A stretch of DNA of 64,000 bases, taken from positions 257,988,245 to 258,052,244 of the forward strand of contig OY282559.1 of NCBI GenBank assembly GCA_958295665.1, read 5' to 3'. Of this stretch, positions 52,301 through 62,246 are shown piece after piece. The notes under the pieces are model-generated. The model saw nothing but the letters and a program-made list of their open reading frames with translations, was not told the DNA's origin and did no database searches. Origin of the DNA: Tipula vernalis. Its lineage: Eukaryota > Arthropoda > Insecta > Diptera > Tipulidae. How positions within the stretch are numbered: the stretch's first letter is position 1; the number at the start of each line of letters is the position of its first letter. Both the position numbers and the translations under genes were made by a program.

Positions 52301-55300
52301 GGAACTTGACTAATTCTTAACCGATTTTAGTGAAATTTGACATGCACGATGGAATTGGGATTCTAAAATGATTTTTGGGTAAAGTTCAGTAATATGGCCA
52401 ATTATTATAGAACTTGGCTATTTCTAACCCGACTTGAGTGAAATTTGACTTGTGCGTTGGTAATAGGATTCTAAAATGATTTATGGATAATAACTTATAA
52501 TAAGTCATGTTCCATAATAACTGGCCATATTCCAGAACTTTATCCAAAAATCATTTTAGAATCCCATCTCCAATCCCCATTCCCAGAATTGGCCAAATTT
52601 CAGAACTTCATCCAAAAATCATTTTAGAATCCCATTTCCATTGCGCATTTTAACATGCCTATTCTGACGCACAGTCACAGACTACAAAATCGTCTTATGT
52701 AAGACATTTTTTTTATTTTAGTACTCGGGTCTTAACTAAGACTTATTTCGTATTCTGCACATAGTCATAGCTGTCATTGATCTTAAAACACGGTCTTATG
52801 TAGCATCGACACATTTGATGGTCTTAACCGTCATAATTTATAATTTCTCGTACTATAGAGAGAAAAGAGCAATGAAATGTTGGATGGGTTTAATTTTTAA
52901 TATGCACATATATATGTATATTAAAATTATTATTTATTATTATAAAATTTTTTATTTAAATTTCTTTATTTCAATTTAAATTATACTTATTTAAATTTTT
53001 TCAAAATTTCAATAAGTATAACTTAAATTTATTGGAATTATTAATAAAAAAAAAATATTTTTTATATCAAAGAAAATTGCAGTGTACAAACAGAATACAC
53101 ACGTACATAAAAAAACAAAATGGACGGATTACAAAATAGAATGAAAATTGGATTTATAAGAATACAGGATGAAAATTTGATAAATTTGTTCTAGTTAAAT
53201 AAATAAAAATGGTATTTAAGTAAAGAAAAGCAAAAGTAAACCCAAATATATCTCAAAAATTTCAAAAAAATTTAGGAAAAAGAGAAAAAAAACCATTTGA
53301 CAGCTCTACACAATCTTTGGAGAGTTTTTAGTACATAATATTAAGACTGTCACCGCCAGAATACCGATTAAGACTTTCGTCTTAAAAAAAATAATTTACA
53401 AACTGGGTCTTAGCTAAGAGGGTCTTAAGAGTCTTATCGTCAGAATTGGACTGTAAATTTCACTCATATCGGTTAATGAACCTCTAATTAGTTTAGCTTG
53501 TGGTGCGATGTGGATAAGATGATTTTATAAAGTTTTTAAGAATTCTGCAGGAGAATTAAAGCTAGGTTTATTAGCCTTATACCCTAAAATACTTAAACTA
53601 GTTTAGCTAAATCGGATTTATTAAACCAGTCTGTCTAGGGTGTTAGGCTGTTTTTGTTTCAAAAAATTTCATCGTTAAGTGGGTGCAAATCCCAATAATA
53701 ATTGTCGTAAGACAGGTAATGTTGGTTATGATTAATTGTGCATGTGATATTTTAAAACCCCATCAAGATCTTTTTTTCGGAGTTTATAAATTTTTAATAA
53801 CAAATTCCAAAGTATCAATACTGCGATTTTATTGTGCACATGAGAGTTTGGGAGTAAATAACCAGAATGTAATAGTATTTTCAAATGTTGATCTGTTCGT
53901 TCTGTTTTTGTTTATTTTTTATTTGAGATTGACGTAAGTTAATTTTAAAATATTAGGGATTTAGAATATAAATTATATTAGATTTTTAAAATTTAAATGA
54001 GGGAAAGATCTGTAGCCGCCTAAAGCTAAACTTCAGCCAAATTATTTAAATCTACTTAAAGATACAATTCAAAATGTCAATATTCCCAATCTAAAAATTA
54101 CGGGAAAAAATATTCCCATAGGAAGACAGCACCAAAAAATTTGAACCGATCTCAACCGATTGAATAATTTTTTATGCTTACTGTTACAAATACCACACGA
54201 ACACAAATAAAATAAATGACAATAAACACACATTAACAATATATCTATTATACTATTCACGGTGTACGTATAGTATACAAAACTCCTTGCAAGTAAGCTC
54301 CCATGAAAACAACAAAATCGCAGTACAGGTTGTCTAAAGAGAGAACCAGCCGTAACAGTGCGGTATATGAAGTTAACATGTTACTGCCCAGCGAACCTTT
54401 AAGAAATGTTCGTTCAGTTTCGTTAAATTGAAGTGTCAACTTAACAGAGCGAAAATTATCGCGCAAAACTGAAGGAAATGTCAAAAATCCAAATTGCCCT
54501 TTGTGCAAATCTTCTTGTGGGAGCACATTGTACATTTTAAGCTTAAATTCAAAATTATTTATTTACCGAAAACCGAATTATTAAAGACTTTATAAATTGT
54601 AACATCAAATTATTTATATTCAAATTTATTTATTTTCGTTTTTTTTTCTTACGCCACAAGATCTGTGTCTTTTATTATTTATGTTTATGTCCTTTAAGAA
54701 TTTAAGGCTTTTTAATAATTGAAATAATTTTCGAAGTTCCTTCAATTCCATCGCCAGTTCAAAATTATACACAAATTTTAAAAAATATTAGTACGACCTA
54801 CCGTCACCATCAAAACAATTGACCAGCTGTGTTACAGTTTCGCTAGCCAACCTGTCAAATTTTCCGTAAGAAAAAACTTTCGTTAAATTCGGTTAAATTT
54901 CTTAAATGTTCGCTGGTTGGCTCTTAATTTAGATCGAATTTAATATTCATCACAAATCGAACGACAATACAAGAAACGAGAAAGGTTTTGTTAATCTAAT
55001 TCTATTTACATTCACACTCTAATCCAATCAAATCAAACGTTTGTGGTTGTTTGGCTGATTATGGTGGTTTTGATAGATCTCGAATGTAAATACAAAGGGT
55101 AAAATCATCCTCGGAGACCAACCTTCAAAATCATTTTGATATTTCATCTGAGAGAAGCAAAGAGAGCATACTGCGTGCGTATATAATAGATGTACTAGCA
55201 CAATATGTCGGTATCAGTATCAATAACTTTATTAAGCTTTTATCAATTTTTTTTTACTCACGCTTTGTATGTCTCTATATGTATAGTATTTTTTTAGTAT

Positions 55301-58300
55301 AACAAATTAGTAAGGAGGTAAGGCATCGTAAACATTTTTATTTCATAGTACACTTATTAGCTCATCTGTTCAGAACACGAGAACCCGGAGAAGACACTGT
55401 TAGCTGGCCAATCTTCTACACAGAGAATAACTAAAATTCGATAATGTCTCATAACGCGATAACCCAAACTTATTCCTCGCGGATAATATCTATCTCACTT
55501 TGTTCACTAGTACCATCAATAACTAGTATTTAATGTTTTTTTCGTTTTTAAATGGTATCTAAATTTTTAATTTCCTTACATTGCTTTTACCGACTGGTTT
55601 ACCAATACATGCATATTTTTTTGTTAATTGAACACATTTTGTATACATATACGTTTTGTCAATTTTCACTTTTTTTTAAAACTTCACATTCGTAAAGTAG
55701 AATGAAACATCCTAAATCCCTTTTGTCTATTTTTTGGTTACCCGGGTAACCTTTTCGACTTTAATCGATAAAATTTCTATTTTATCAATGGAATTTTGTC
55801 TGAGGGCCTAGGAATGCCAAAATCATTTAATTGTAACAGTTACATTTTTAAGTGACATTCGATTAAATCTGATAAGATTACTGGGTAACCCTTAATTGAT
55901 TAATATAAGAAAAAAGATGCATAGACATAAGGGATATAGATCGATTATTCGACAGTTAAAATATGTTAGATTATTTTGAGCATTAAGGAAAACAAACAGC
56001 CCAATAATGACTGGACCCCGTAGTTTTTTAATTGAATTATTTTTATTTCATAAAACTCTTATTAGCTTATCTGCTCAGAATACGAGAACCCGGAGAAAAC
56101 TCTGTGAGCTGGCCAAACTTAGGCTTAAATCCAACACTTTTATTTCATAGTACACTTATTAGCTCGTCAGGATTTATTAGGGTTTTAGGCTCGATTTTTA
56201 CAAACAAATTTATAGGCTTACGCTGTGTGCCTCAGAAGACTTTTCAAACTAAACTTTTGTAAGACCCAGTAATTCATGCAATATTTAAATAGATGTCACT
56301 AGGTTAAAAGTATTCAATTGTGCCTTACAGCCAACTAAACTTTTCAATGTCTCGTTTAAATAAATGACTTCTAATAAAAAAAACCGAATCGTTTATTAAA
56401 AGTATGTAATTCAAAATAAGATTTACATATACATATTTAGTATGTAGGATTTAAGGTATCCGAATTTGTTCAACTCGATTAGGATGCAGGAAATTCCTTA
56501 ACCTATTGAGTTTCCTTGAAGCAAATGTGTAGTTTTGTACGTTTTAAACCTAAACCTGTTTTGGTGCGTTTAAGACGTTGCATTCCAAACAGGGAAAACC
56601 GACCGATTAAACATTTAAGTTTGTGGTGATTAACGTGCATAAAACTTTATCGTGAAGTTAATATAGTTGGCGAATTTTTATATCCGTGAGGGATTTTCCA
56701 TATACCAAGATTTGTGGTGATATAAAGTGCCGTGGAATAACAACGAATTCGTGAGTCGAGAAATATAAAGTACCGTATTGTGTATCAAGGACGTTTGCGT
56801 GAAATTTAAAAATAAGTGTTGTTGGATAGAGTTTTAATTTAGTGAAGATAAAAGATACAACTAGAACGGTTCTTTTAATTTATTGTGTTTATATATGAAG
56901 TAAAGTTGTTTTGATTTTGAGGCTGAAAGTGAGGTTTGCTAGAATTCGCTTATAGCGAATACTCAAGGGACGTAATTTTTTGTTCACTATAGCCAGCTGT
57001 TCGTTTTAATCAAATATTCGGTTATAATGAATCATGTTCGTTATAAGAAAGATTAACCAAAAACAAAACAAAAACGGTTTATTCAAAAATAAAATTAAAA
57101 CATTTATTAATTATAAACAACTTATACTTGTATATAAGCCTTAACAATTCATTCCAACTAAAACCGTGATCCGCTCCTTGCATAATTTCCCCCAGCGCAA
57201 TCATTATTTTTAAACTCTATGGTTTTATTAGGAAGTATCCTATAGAAAAGGCCCGTTTCATCTAAATTGAATACATCGCTTTTGTTATATCCATCCAAAA
57301 GCAGAGGTAATTTTTCATTGACCCATTTTTAACAACTTCCGAAGATACGGCTGCCTTTTCTCCCACAATATTTTTGAATCAAGGTCGTTTCGCTTCTAAA
57401 AGCGGTCGAGCCAACCGTCGCTTGGTTTAAACTCAATATTCCATTTCTCTGCAAATTGCGCTGCCTTTTCTTTTACAAGAATTCGACTTAGAGGAACTTT
57501 TGTTACTCGCATTTGTTTTATCCAAATAATTAATGCAGATATAGAATATCGTTTTCGATACATAACCTAAAATTTGTTAATTAATTATAACAAAAACTAT
57601 TTATTTATTAGAAAATTATAATAATTTTTAACACCAAATTTACCACCAATCTTTTTAAAATGTAACAAAAATTAAGAAAATTTTCTTTAATATCGCTGTA
57701 TATTCCTATTGTTTTAATTTACTTCAACTGACGAAAGTAATGGGGAATCCCGTAAAAACTAAGGAAAATGTTTAAAGGTATAATACAAATTTATGTATAT
57801 GTATGTATAAACCTGTAGTAGTTTTATGTGTAAAGGGAAACAACAAAACCAACAAAAATGTTTATACAAGCCAAACAGTACAAACACTTAAGGTATAAAA
57901 AAGTACATTAAGGCGTAGTATTAGTGATGCATATAAATAAATCAGAAAGTATATATACACAAAACAGATAAGTATAGGTGATAGATTCATAATAAATATA
58001 GTGTACATTTTTTTTGATAGGATCTGTGTAAGGAGCGAACGAGACGGCTTGTATAAACATTTTTGTTGGTTTTGGAAACAATCAAAAAAGTGGTATAACC
58101 GAATCGACATTCGGTTTAACCGTAGGGTTTTGTATGAAATTAATCTCTTTCGGACATTTTTCGTGTTCGCTATACGCTTATAAACGTAGTTCGTTATTTG
58201 TAGTGTATAAGAAAAAAAAAAGTGTTCATGCAAATTCAAGGGACAAAAATATCTGATCATTATAAGCGCTTGTTCGTTATATACATGGTTTGGTACAAAT

Positions 58301-61300
58301 GGATTCTACTGTATATAACCAATTATCAAGAAATTTTAACTGAGATGGGCCGAAAAAAAAATAATCTTTATAATTCAGCTCAAATTGAGGACGCTCTTAT
58401 GCGAAAGATGATGGAAATGTTTAGAAGAGTCGCGAATGATGAGTCGGTGAATTCAAATAATACAGTGCTATTGAACCAACCAAAAAGCAGCATTATGATG
58501 GAGGTTGGTGACAGCGGAGATATGACAAATAGAAGTAGGGAGACTAATGCTAGCGAACTAAACGGCAACCAACAGGAAGATAATATCCAGTTAGAAGAGT
58601 TACGAACACGGGAGATGGCGTTGAAAGATAAAGAAATCAGAATGAAATCTATTATCGTGCCTACTGCTGGAGCTTGCTTAAGTTTTAGAGATGTCGAAGA
58701 ATCGCTTTCGAAGTTTAGCAGGGAGGATGATTATCCCGTCGAGAAATGGATTCAGGATGTCGAAGTTGCTGCTGTATATATGAAATGGAATGCTGAAGAG
58801 AAAGTTATTATTCAAAAAGACTGTTAACTGGAACAGCAAAAGACAATTTACGTTTGGCGGTTACTGATACCTAGGAAAATCTAACCACACATTTAGTCTA
58901 CGAGTTCAAAAAGAAAGTGAATTCTGAAAACGAAGATGAATCTTTCAAAAATTATTTAATCGCTATGCGTGAACTAGTTCAAACCGGCAACTTGGAAGAT
59001 CCTGCGATAATCGATTACTGTATAAGTGGAATAACCGATTATGAACATAATAAGGCGGTTTTATACGGATCAACCTCTATGAATGATTTCAAAAGTAAAC
59101 TCGTAATTTATGAAGAAATCAAACAAAAAATTAAGATAAAAGCACCAATCGAGAGCGTAACAACAAAGCCAATTTAAAACCTAAAGTCAAATAGATTCAG
59201 AAGACTGCGAAGATGTTACAACTGTGGTGGAACCGGGCATCTAGGAAAAGATTGCGCGAAAAAATCTGATGGTTCAAAGTTCTAAATATTGTGCAGCCAT
59301 AGAGAATCAAGATGATTGTTCATCTAAAGCTGTCAAAAAAGTAAAGTTCAATTGAAAGGAACTTTGTGCACTAGTTGATACCGGAAGCGACATTGGTTAA
59401 TGTCACATAAAAAATACATTGGAACGGGCATTTGCGATTTTAGCGAGGAGTGCACAATATTCCATGGTGCGGGGTCCAGAGATGTATCAACCGTAGGTAG
59501 GTTTAATGCAAAGCTAAAAATAGAGGATGAAGTATATGAGACCATAATTTGCATAGTTCCTGATGGAATATTGCCAGTTGACTTTTTATTGGGTAGAGAT
59601 TTGATAAATCAAACGCCTACTGGAATTACTATGAAAAATTTCATTCGGGGAAACGTTTCAATGGTGATTGAGATGATCATGAAGTGGCGGAGAGAATTCG
59701 GTTAAATATTGGTAGTAAACTAAAATCCAGAGAAGAGAACGCCAAGTCCAAACATAAAAATGCATATTGAGCTGACCGATGAGAAACTGATTGTTTATAA
59801 ACTGAATTACGTAAGAAAATTATTAAAATTGTTAAAACTGTATGATTTTAATTAACAATAGTTAAAATATCGTGCATTTACTAAAAATAAAATTTAAACT
59901 TTTAACAGTTTTAATACAAAATTTCATTTTATCGTTTTAATTTACGATGATAAATTGAAATTTTGTATTAAAACTGTTAAAATTTTAAATTTTATTTTTA
60001 GTAAATGCACGATATTTTAACTATCGTTCATTAAAATACAGTTTTAACTATTTTAATAATTATGTTACATAATTTGGTAAAAAAGGGGATATCGTTCTCG
60101 TTACTCGTTCTCAATGTGTACCGGGCTTTACTGACTACGTATTTTAAACTGTATGTCATACAAATTGAAAAGTCGTCGAAAAGTAACCTCGTAAACTGCC
60201 TTTTCACCAAGCATCTATGAGGAAATAGCGAAATCTTCAAAATTTGAAAAGTTTAGTTTGAAAAGTCTTCTGAGGCACACAGCATTAGTATAAAATTAAA
60301 TTAAATTAAACCCTTTAAATTTCATTATCAAATATTTTTTAAATGTCTGTAATAATTAAAATCAAACTAGTATCCATACCACATTAAACAAAACATATCA
60401 ACAATATTTTAACATTCAAATTGTTTTCCTTAAAACAAAAAAATAGAAAAAAGTTGTCTAGTATTCAATCTATTAACATGTCATGGCCAACAGTAGAAAA
60501 AGTCATATAAATAAAAATTAAGAAACTTGGAAATTGTCAGTATGCACCTGAAATGTTTGAAACTTGTGTCGAATTCTTTTCGTTTTTTCAAATCATTGTA
60601 AATTTTGTGGTGTGAAAAGTACATGAAACAAAAATTGAAGTTGTTTTCTGTTCGTATCTGTTTGTATTCATTTGACGTTTAAAAAATTTTTAATCGATTT
60701 TTGTAGTGTTTAGTAGCGTGCTTTATTCAACAATTAAAATTAAAGACAACACTTAAAATGATTAAAAATCGAGACACAAAAAACTCTATATATTGACAAC
60801 TAAAAATTGATGTTTCTATTTTTGTAGGTGTTAGTAGGCAAGGTGAAATTTATGAAAAAATTTCATAAAATTGATGTACATTGATGATTTTTGGGTGAAA
60901 AGAATTCAACATTAGATTACTAGGACTGCGGTCGAATTTTCGAGTAAGTCATTTACCATGGTAAATGTTGATTTTTAGCGTTCATTTTTTTGTTAAATTA
61001 CGCATTTTGTTCTATATTATGCTCGTTCAATTCTTATAACAAAGTATCTAAACGTGAAACCTTTATATTTGTAATTTCGTTTACCCTTCATTAAAAAGGT
61101 AAATGCATTTGTCGTATTCAGCGGATTTACTCGAGAATTCGACCGCAGCCTAGATTAATCACAAATAAATCTCGAAGTGTTCTGTTTTCGTTACTGGCGA
61201 CATCTTTCGGCAAACAAAATCTATTGTTATAGTAATGCTTGGTTTGCAAAACATAGTTAATATAATATCTAGCGAAGTAAGTAAAAGTCTGAAAAGAGTG

Positions 61301-62246
61301 TCAAATCTGCATTATTATTATTATTTACTGGAGGGCCATGTGGGCGATAAGCCACCTCGCACCGCGACCTGCATATTGTACTGCCTTTGCTTTTTGTGCT
61401 CAAATCTGCATATTGTACTGCCTTTCACCAGCCTGTAGTTTTAACATTAGACTTTTGGGTCTACTTTAGCTCTTAGACATTAATAAATAATATTATTGGA
61501 TACATTTTCTTTTGTAAATAAATAGAAATTTCAGGGCACACACAATCAAGAAACATTTATTGCGATGACAACACAAAAACATCACAAATTTATGATGACC
61601 CATTATTGTCACATATTATTAAATTAAAAATTTAAATATTTCTTTTGTATTTTTTCTTACATGTGTTTTAGCGTTGTAGCCCAGATAGCAACCACAACTC
61701 ACATAATATCGGATCCAAATGGTAATCATGATTCAGGTTATGTACCCTCTAATGTAGAAGATGTATTAGCTGGTACTAGTATTCCAGGTAGCCCAAAATC
61801 ACCTCGCCCGGATGTTGGTCATAATCGCAATGGAACCGGGAAATCACCAAAAAAAGAACCACTAAGTGTATCCTTAAAACCACTATCTATAGTTAGAACG
61901 GGCGTGCAAGCATTAAATATATCTAGGAATGATTCAACATTATCAACAAATTCACGAGGATCAAGGAAAGATAAAAAAAATTTGCAAGCATCTAGGTAAG
62001 AATTCAACGATTCAGTGATTTCTTATTATATAAATTAATAAAATAAAAGAATATTGACTTTGACACATACAAAAATATAAAATCAAAAAAAAAATCAAAT
62101 TATCACCAGAATTAAACTTTCTTGTGCTTTTTTTTTCCATTCCAGATTTACAATATATAAAGTTCATAAAGCATCAAAGAAAAAACGAGAAAAATCGTCT
62201 GCAAAGAAAGAACGAAAAGCTACAAAAACTTTAGCAATTGTATTAG
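46120..62246 (+). CDS. Dop2R: D2-like dopamine receptor (partial, five exons)
   Basis: This is a seven-helix Gi/o-coupled receptor for dopamine at the neuronal membrane. Exons: 46120-46372, 46441-46658, 47142-47225, 61672-61995 and 62146-62246. All joins keep the frame and have GT/AG introns. The frame runs from the Arg of the DRY motif at the end of TM3, through TM4, the extracellular-loop Cys, TM5 with the serines that contact catechols, and a long third cytoplasmic loop, to the start of TM6 (KERKATKTLAIVLG). The protein closely resembles Drosophila Dop2R as I recall it, including GSPDMDDIL, NERSTEF, ATVVEEAGNVVAQI and KVHKASKKKREKSSAKKER. TM1-3 and TM6-7 exons are not in the window. The 14.4-kb intron between exons 3 and 4 is packed with repeats. 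Confidence 0.93.
46441..46658 (+). CDS. Dop2R: Dop2R exon: start of cytoplasmic loop 3
   Basis: The intron is only 68 bp (46373-46440, ends TTTTCAG). It begins ALRTRARKQRAAKKSHLSDL and ends NEEDDENQG, with the donor GG|GTAAGA. It is hydrophilic and acidic at the end, as expected for the third loop. The codon for the last Gly is split with the next exon. Confidence 0.92.
47142..47225 (+). CDS. Dop2R: Dop2R mini-exon in cytoplasmic loop 3 (84 bp)
   Basis: The acceptor TTTCCAG is before 47142 and the donor GGAAA|GTTAGT after 47225. It encodes GSPDMDDILIINERSTEFML and then ATVVEEAGN (last codon completed by the next exon). I chose the donor at 47226 because it yields AGNVVAQI across the join, as in Drosophila. 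Its length is a multiple of three, so skipping it would keep the frame. Confidence 0.9.
47830..48480. repeat. Degenerate CAACTCAA-type minisatellite, part 1
   Basis: Dozens of irregular repeats of the words CAACTCAAC, CTAACTC and CCAACTC, with spacing mostly 10-20 bp. The same style of sequence resumes at 50400-50690. Together they look like one array split by the 1.9-kb block between. Confidence 0.75.
48500..50399. other. GC-richer block, unidentified (possible inserted element)
   Basis: Clearly richer in G and C than its surroundings up to about 49480, with phrases such as GCGCCTCCCCAACATGCG, GTTGCCGGGCAGG and CAGAGCTCCACC missing elsewhere in the window. Short open frames (48722-48946 plus, 48580-48873 minus, 49108-49308 plus, 49971-50177 plus) show no domain I can name. 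Its position inside a split minisatellite suggests an insertion. It may be the 5' part of a LINE or an LTR element; I cannot decide. Confidence 0.45.
50400..50690. repeat. Degenerate CAACTCAA-type minisatellite, part 2
   Basis: Continues the repeat style of 47830-48480: CCAACTCAACCCTCAG, CAACTCAATCCTCAACTCAA and similar. Confidence 0.75.
50691..51820 (-). pseudogene. BEL/Pao gag relic in the Dop2R intron
   Basis: On the minus strand, pieces in several frames follow BEL Gag order. About 51320-51180 reads YHVACKFLQQRYDSRILMIS, then LLGQPNINLKSAAALRNIHD and TECLYEIR. 51067-50876 reads MANPRKFQTKMEFFKFLEGR. About 50890-50740 gives the Cys-rich part in another frame, with CWGFSKINPSGRL and LHKLCRNCFAAEHETNA. 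It is antisense to the receptor gene and far too broken to act. Confidence 0.78.
52195..52660. repeat. 108-bp satellite, second locus, with inverted units
   Basis: TTCTAAAATGATTT recurs at 52253, 52361 and 52469, again exactly 108 bp apart. It comes with ATATGGCCAA, ACTTGACTA and AACCGA words as in the 30-kb array. From about 52505 the orientation flips: CCAAAAATCATTTTAGAATCCCAT appears at about 52543 and again at about 52617. Confidence 0.88.
52661..53446. mobile_element. GTCTTA-rich element inserted in the satellite
   Basis: The ends are ATTCTGACG (52661) and CGTCAGAAT (53438-53446), inverted repeats. Both end regions are dense in GTCTTA/TAAGAC words that can pair (GTCTTATGTAAGAC, GTCTTAACTAAGAC, GTCTTAGCTAAGA). 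The interior is AT-rich, with no coding sequence. Satellite-like sequence resumes on the right (TAAATTTCACTCATATCGG), so the element probably landed in a satellite unit. Family unknown. Confidence 0.6.
55336..55411. repeat. Dispersed repeat, copy 1
   Basis: TTTATTTCATAGTACACTTA, TTAGCTCATCTG, CAGAACACGAGAACCCGGAG and AGCTGGCCAA. Matches 56041-56117 and, in part, 56138-56165. Confidence 0.7.
56041..56165. repeat. Dispersed repeat, copies 2 and 3
   Basis: Copy 2 (56041-56117): TTTTATTTCATAAAACTCTT, AATACGAGAACCCGGAG and GTGAGCTGGCCAA. A partial third copy of the start (TTTTATTTCATAGTACACTT) follows at 56138. Confidence 0.7.
56222..56258. repeat. 37-bp inverted repeat, left end
   Basis: Starts GCTGTGTGCCTCAGAAGACT and is the exact reverse complement of 60247-60283 over 37 bases. 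The pair encloses about 4 kb with a pogo relic, a gypsy fragment and a palindrome. It could be the terminal repeats of a composite DNA element. Confidence 0.85.
57130..57565 (-). pseudogene. pogo/Tigger-type transposase relic
   Basis: On the minus strand the DNA-binding domain reads ALIIWIKQMRVTKVPLSRIL, then VKEKAAQFAEKWNIEFKPSD and GWLDRF (CENP-B/HTH type). After a stop comes the DDE start: GYNKSDVFNLDETGLFYRIL, then PNKTIEFK. The first catalytic Asp (in LDETGLF) is visible. The rest of the DDE domain is missing. Sequence near 56990-57040 and 58240-58280 contains GTTCGTTATAATGA/TTCGTTATATA words typical of such ends, but I could not set boundaries. Confidence 0.82.
58345..59182 (+). pseudogene. 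Ty3/gypsy Gag fragment (frameshifted)
   Basis: The ATG at 58345 begins MGRKKNNLYNSAQIEDALMR. A coiled-coil-like stretch near residue 85 (LEELRTREMALKDKEIRM) precedes the capsid part (SFRDVEESLSKFSREDDYPV, EKWIQDVEVAAVYMKW). The frame shifts near 58815, then has a stop near 58873, and continues with DESFKNYLIAMRELVQTGNL, AIIDYCISGI and ILYGS-type VLYGSTSMNDFKSKL. It has gypsy Gag order; no LTR was found nearby. Confidence 0.8.
59210..59705 (+). pseudogene. Gypsy zinc knuckle and protease fragment
   Basis: A CCHC knuckle CYNCGGTGHLGKDC lies at about 59216-59257. The protease follows with CALVDTGSDIG (DTG active site, about 59368) in one frame. The next frame (59400-59705) carries SHKKYIGTGICDF, FHGAGSRDVSTVGRFNAKLK and DGILPVDFLLGRDLINQ. 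No RT follows: after 59705 the sequence is a palindrome and spacer, so the element is truncated. Confidence 0.8.
59811..60068. mobile_element. Large palindrome, about 125-bp arms
   Basis: 59811-59935 and 59945-60068 are reverse complements with few mismatches: TATCGTGCATTTACTAAAAA and TTTTTAGTAAATGCACGATA, AACAGTTTTAATACAAAATT and AATTTTGTATTAAAACTGTT. The loop is only about 10 bp. It resembles a MITE made only of arms, or a post-replication inverted duplication. Confidence 0.88.
60247..60283. repeat. 37-bp inverted repeat, right end
   Basis: Ends AGTCTTCTGAGGCACACAGC, the exact complement of the start of the left copy at 56222-56258. No matching target duplication was recognised outside the pair. 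Confidence 0.85.
60920..61152. mobile_element. Small MITE with about 29-bp inverted ends
   Basis: The left end CTAGGACTGCGGTCGAATTT and right end GAATTCGACCGCAGCCTA pair as inverted repeats, extending through CGAGTAA/TTACTCG. GATTA flanks both sides (60915-60919 and 61153-61157), a likely 5-bp target duplication. The interior has inverted CATTTACC/GGTAAATG words and no coding sequence. Confidence 0.8.
61158..61671. other. End of the large intron
   Basis: AT-rich, including a duplicated TCTGCATATTGTACTGCCTTT-like word (about 61366-61388 and 61405-61427). No gene is supported; the 67-codon frame at 61235-61438 has no motif. It ends with the polypyrimidine-containing acceptor of the exon at 61672. 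Confidence 0.5.
61672..61995 (+). CDS. Dop2R: Dop2R exon: long part of cytoplasmic loop 3
   Basis: The acceptor TGTTTTAG is before 61672 and the donor TCTAG|GTAAGA after 61995. After the base that completes Asn it reads VVAQIATTTHIISDPNGNHD, with later blocks SNVEDVLAG, SPKSPRPDVG, SVSLKPLSIVRTGVQALNI, SRNDSTLSTNSRGSRKDKKN and LQASR. Ser/Thr/Pro-rich and basic, as expected for a regulatory loop. The order agrees with Drosophila. Confidence 0.92.
62146..62246 (+). CDS. Dop2R: Dop2R exon: end of loop 3 and start of TM6
   Basis: The acceptor ATTCCAG is before 62146 and the donor TTAG|GTAATA after 62246. It reads FTIYKVHKASKKKREKSSAK, then KERKATKTLAIVL; the final Gly codon is split. K-A-T-K-T-L is the conserved G-protein-contact segment at the TM6 entry. 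The next exon (FLFCWLPFF-type) is not in the remaining 1.7 kb as far as I can see. Confidence 0.93.

Larger units (their letters stand above)
47226..61671 (+). other. Dop2R 14.4-kb intron full of repeats
   Basis: From the donor GTTAGT at 47226 to the acceptor TGTTTTAG before 61672. It contains degenerate CAACTC repeats, an unidentified GC-richer block, a BEL/Pao gag relic, 108-bp satellite, a GTCTTA-rich element, a pogo relic, a gypsy fragment, a palindrome and a small MITE, each listed separately. Stretches 53447-55335 and 60284-60919 hold nothing I can name; open frames there (53683-53937, 54069-54535) lack motifs. Confidence 0.85.

Noticed and set aside
53683..54535. Small open frames in the Dop2R intron
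   Set aside because: Short, AT-biased and without motifs or splice signals.
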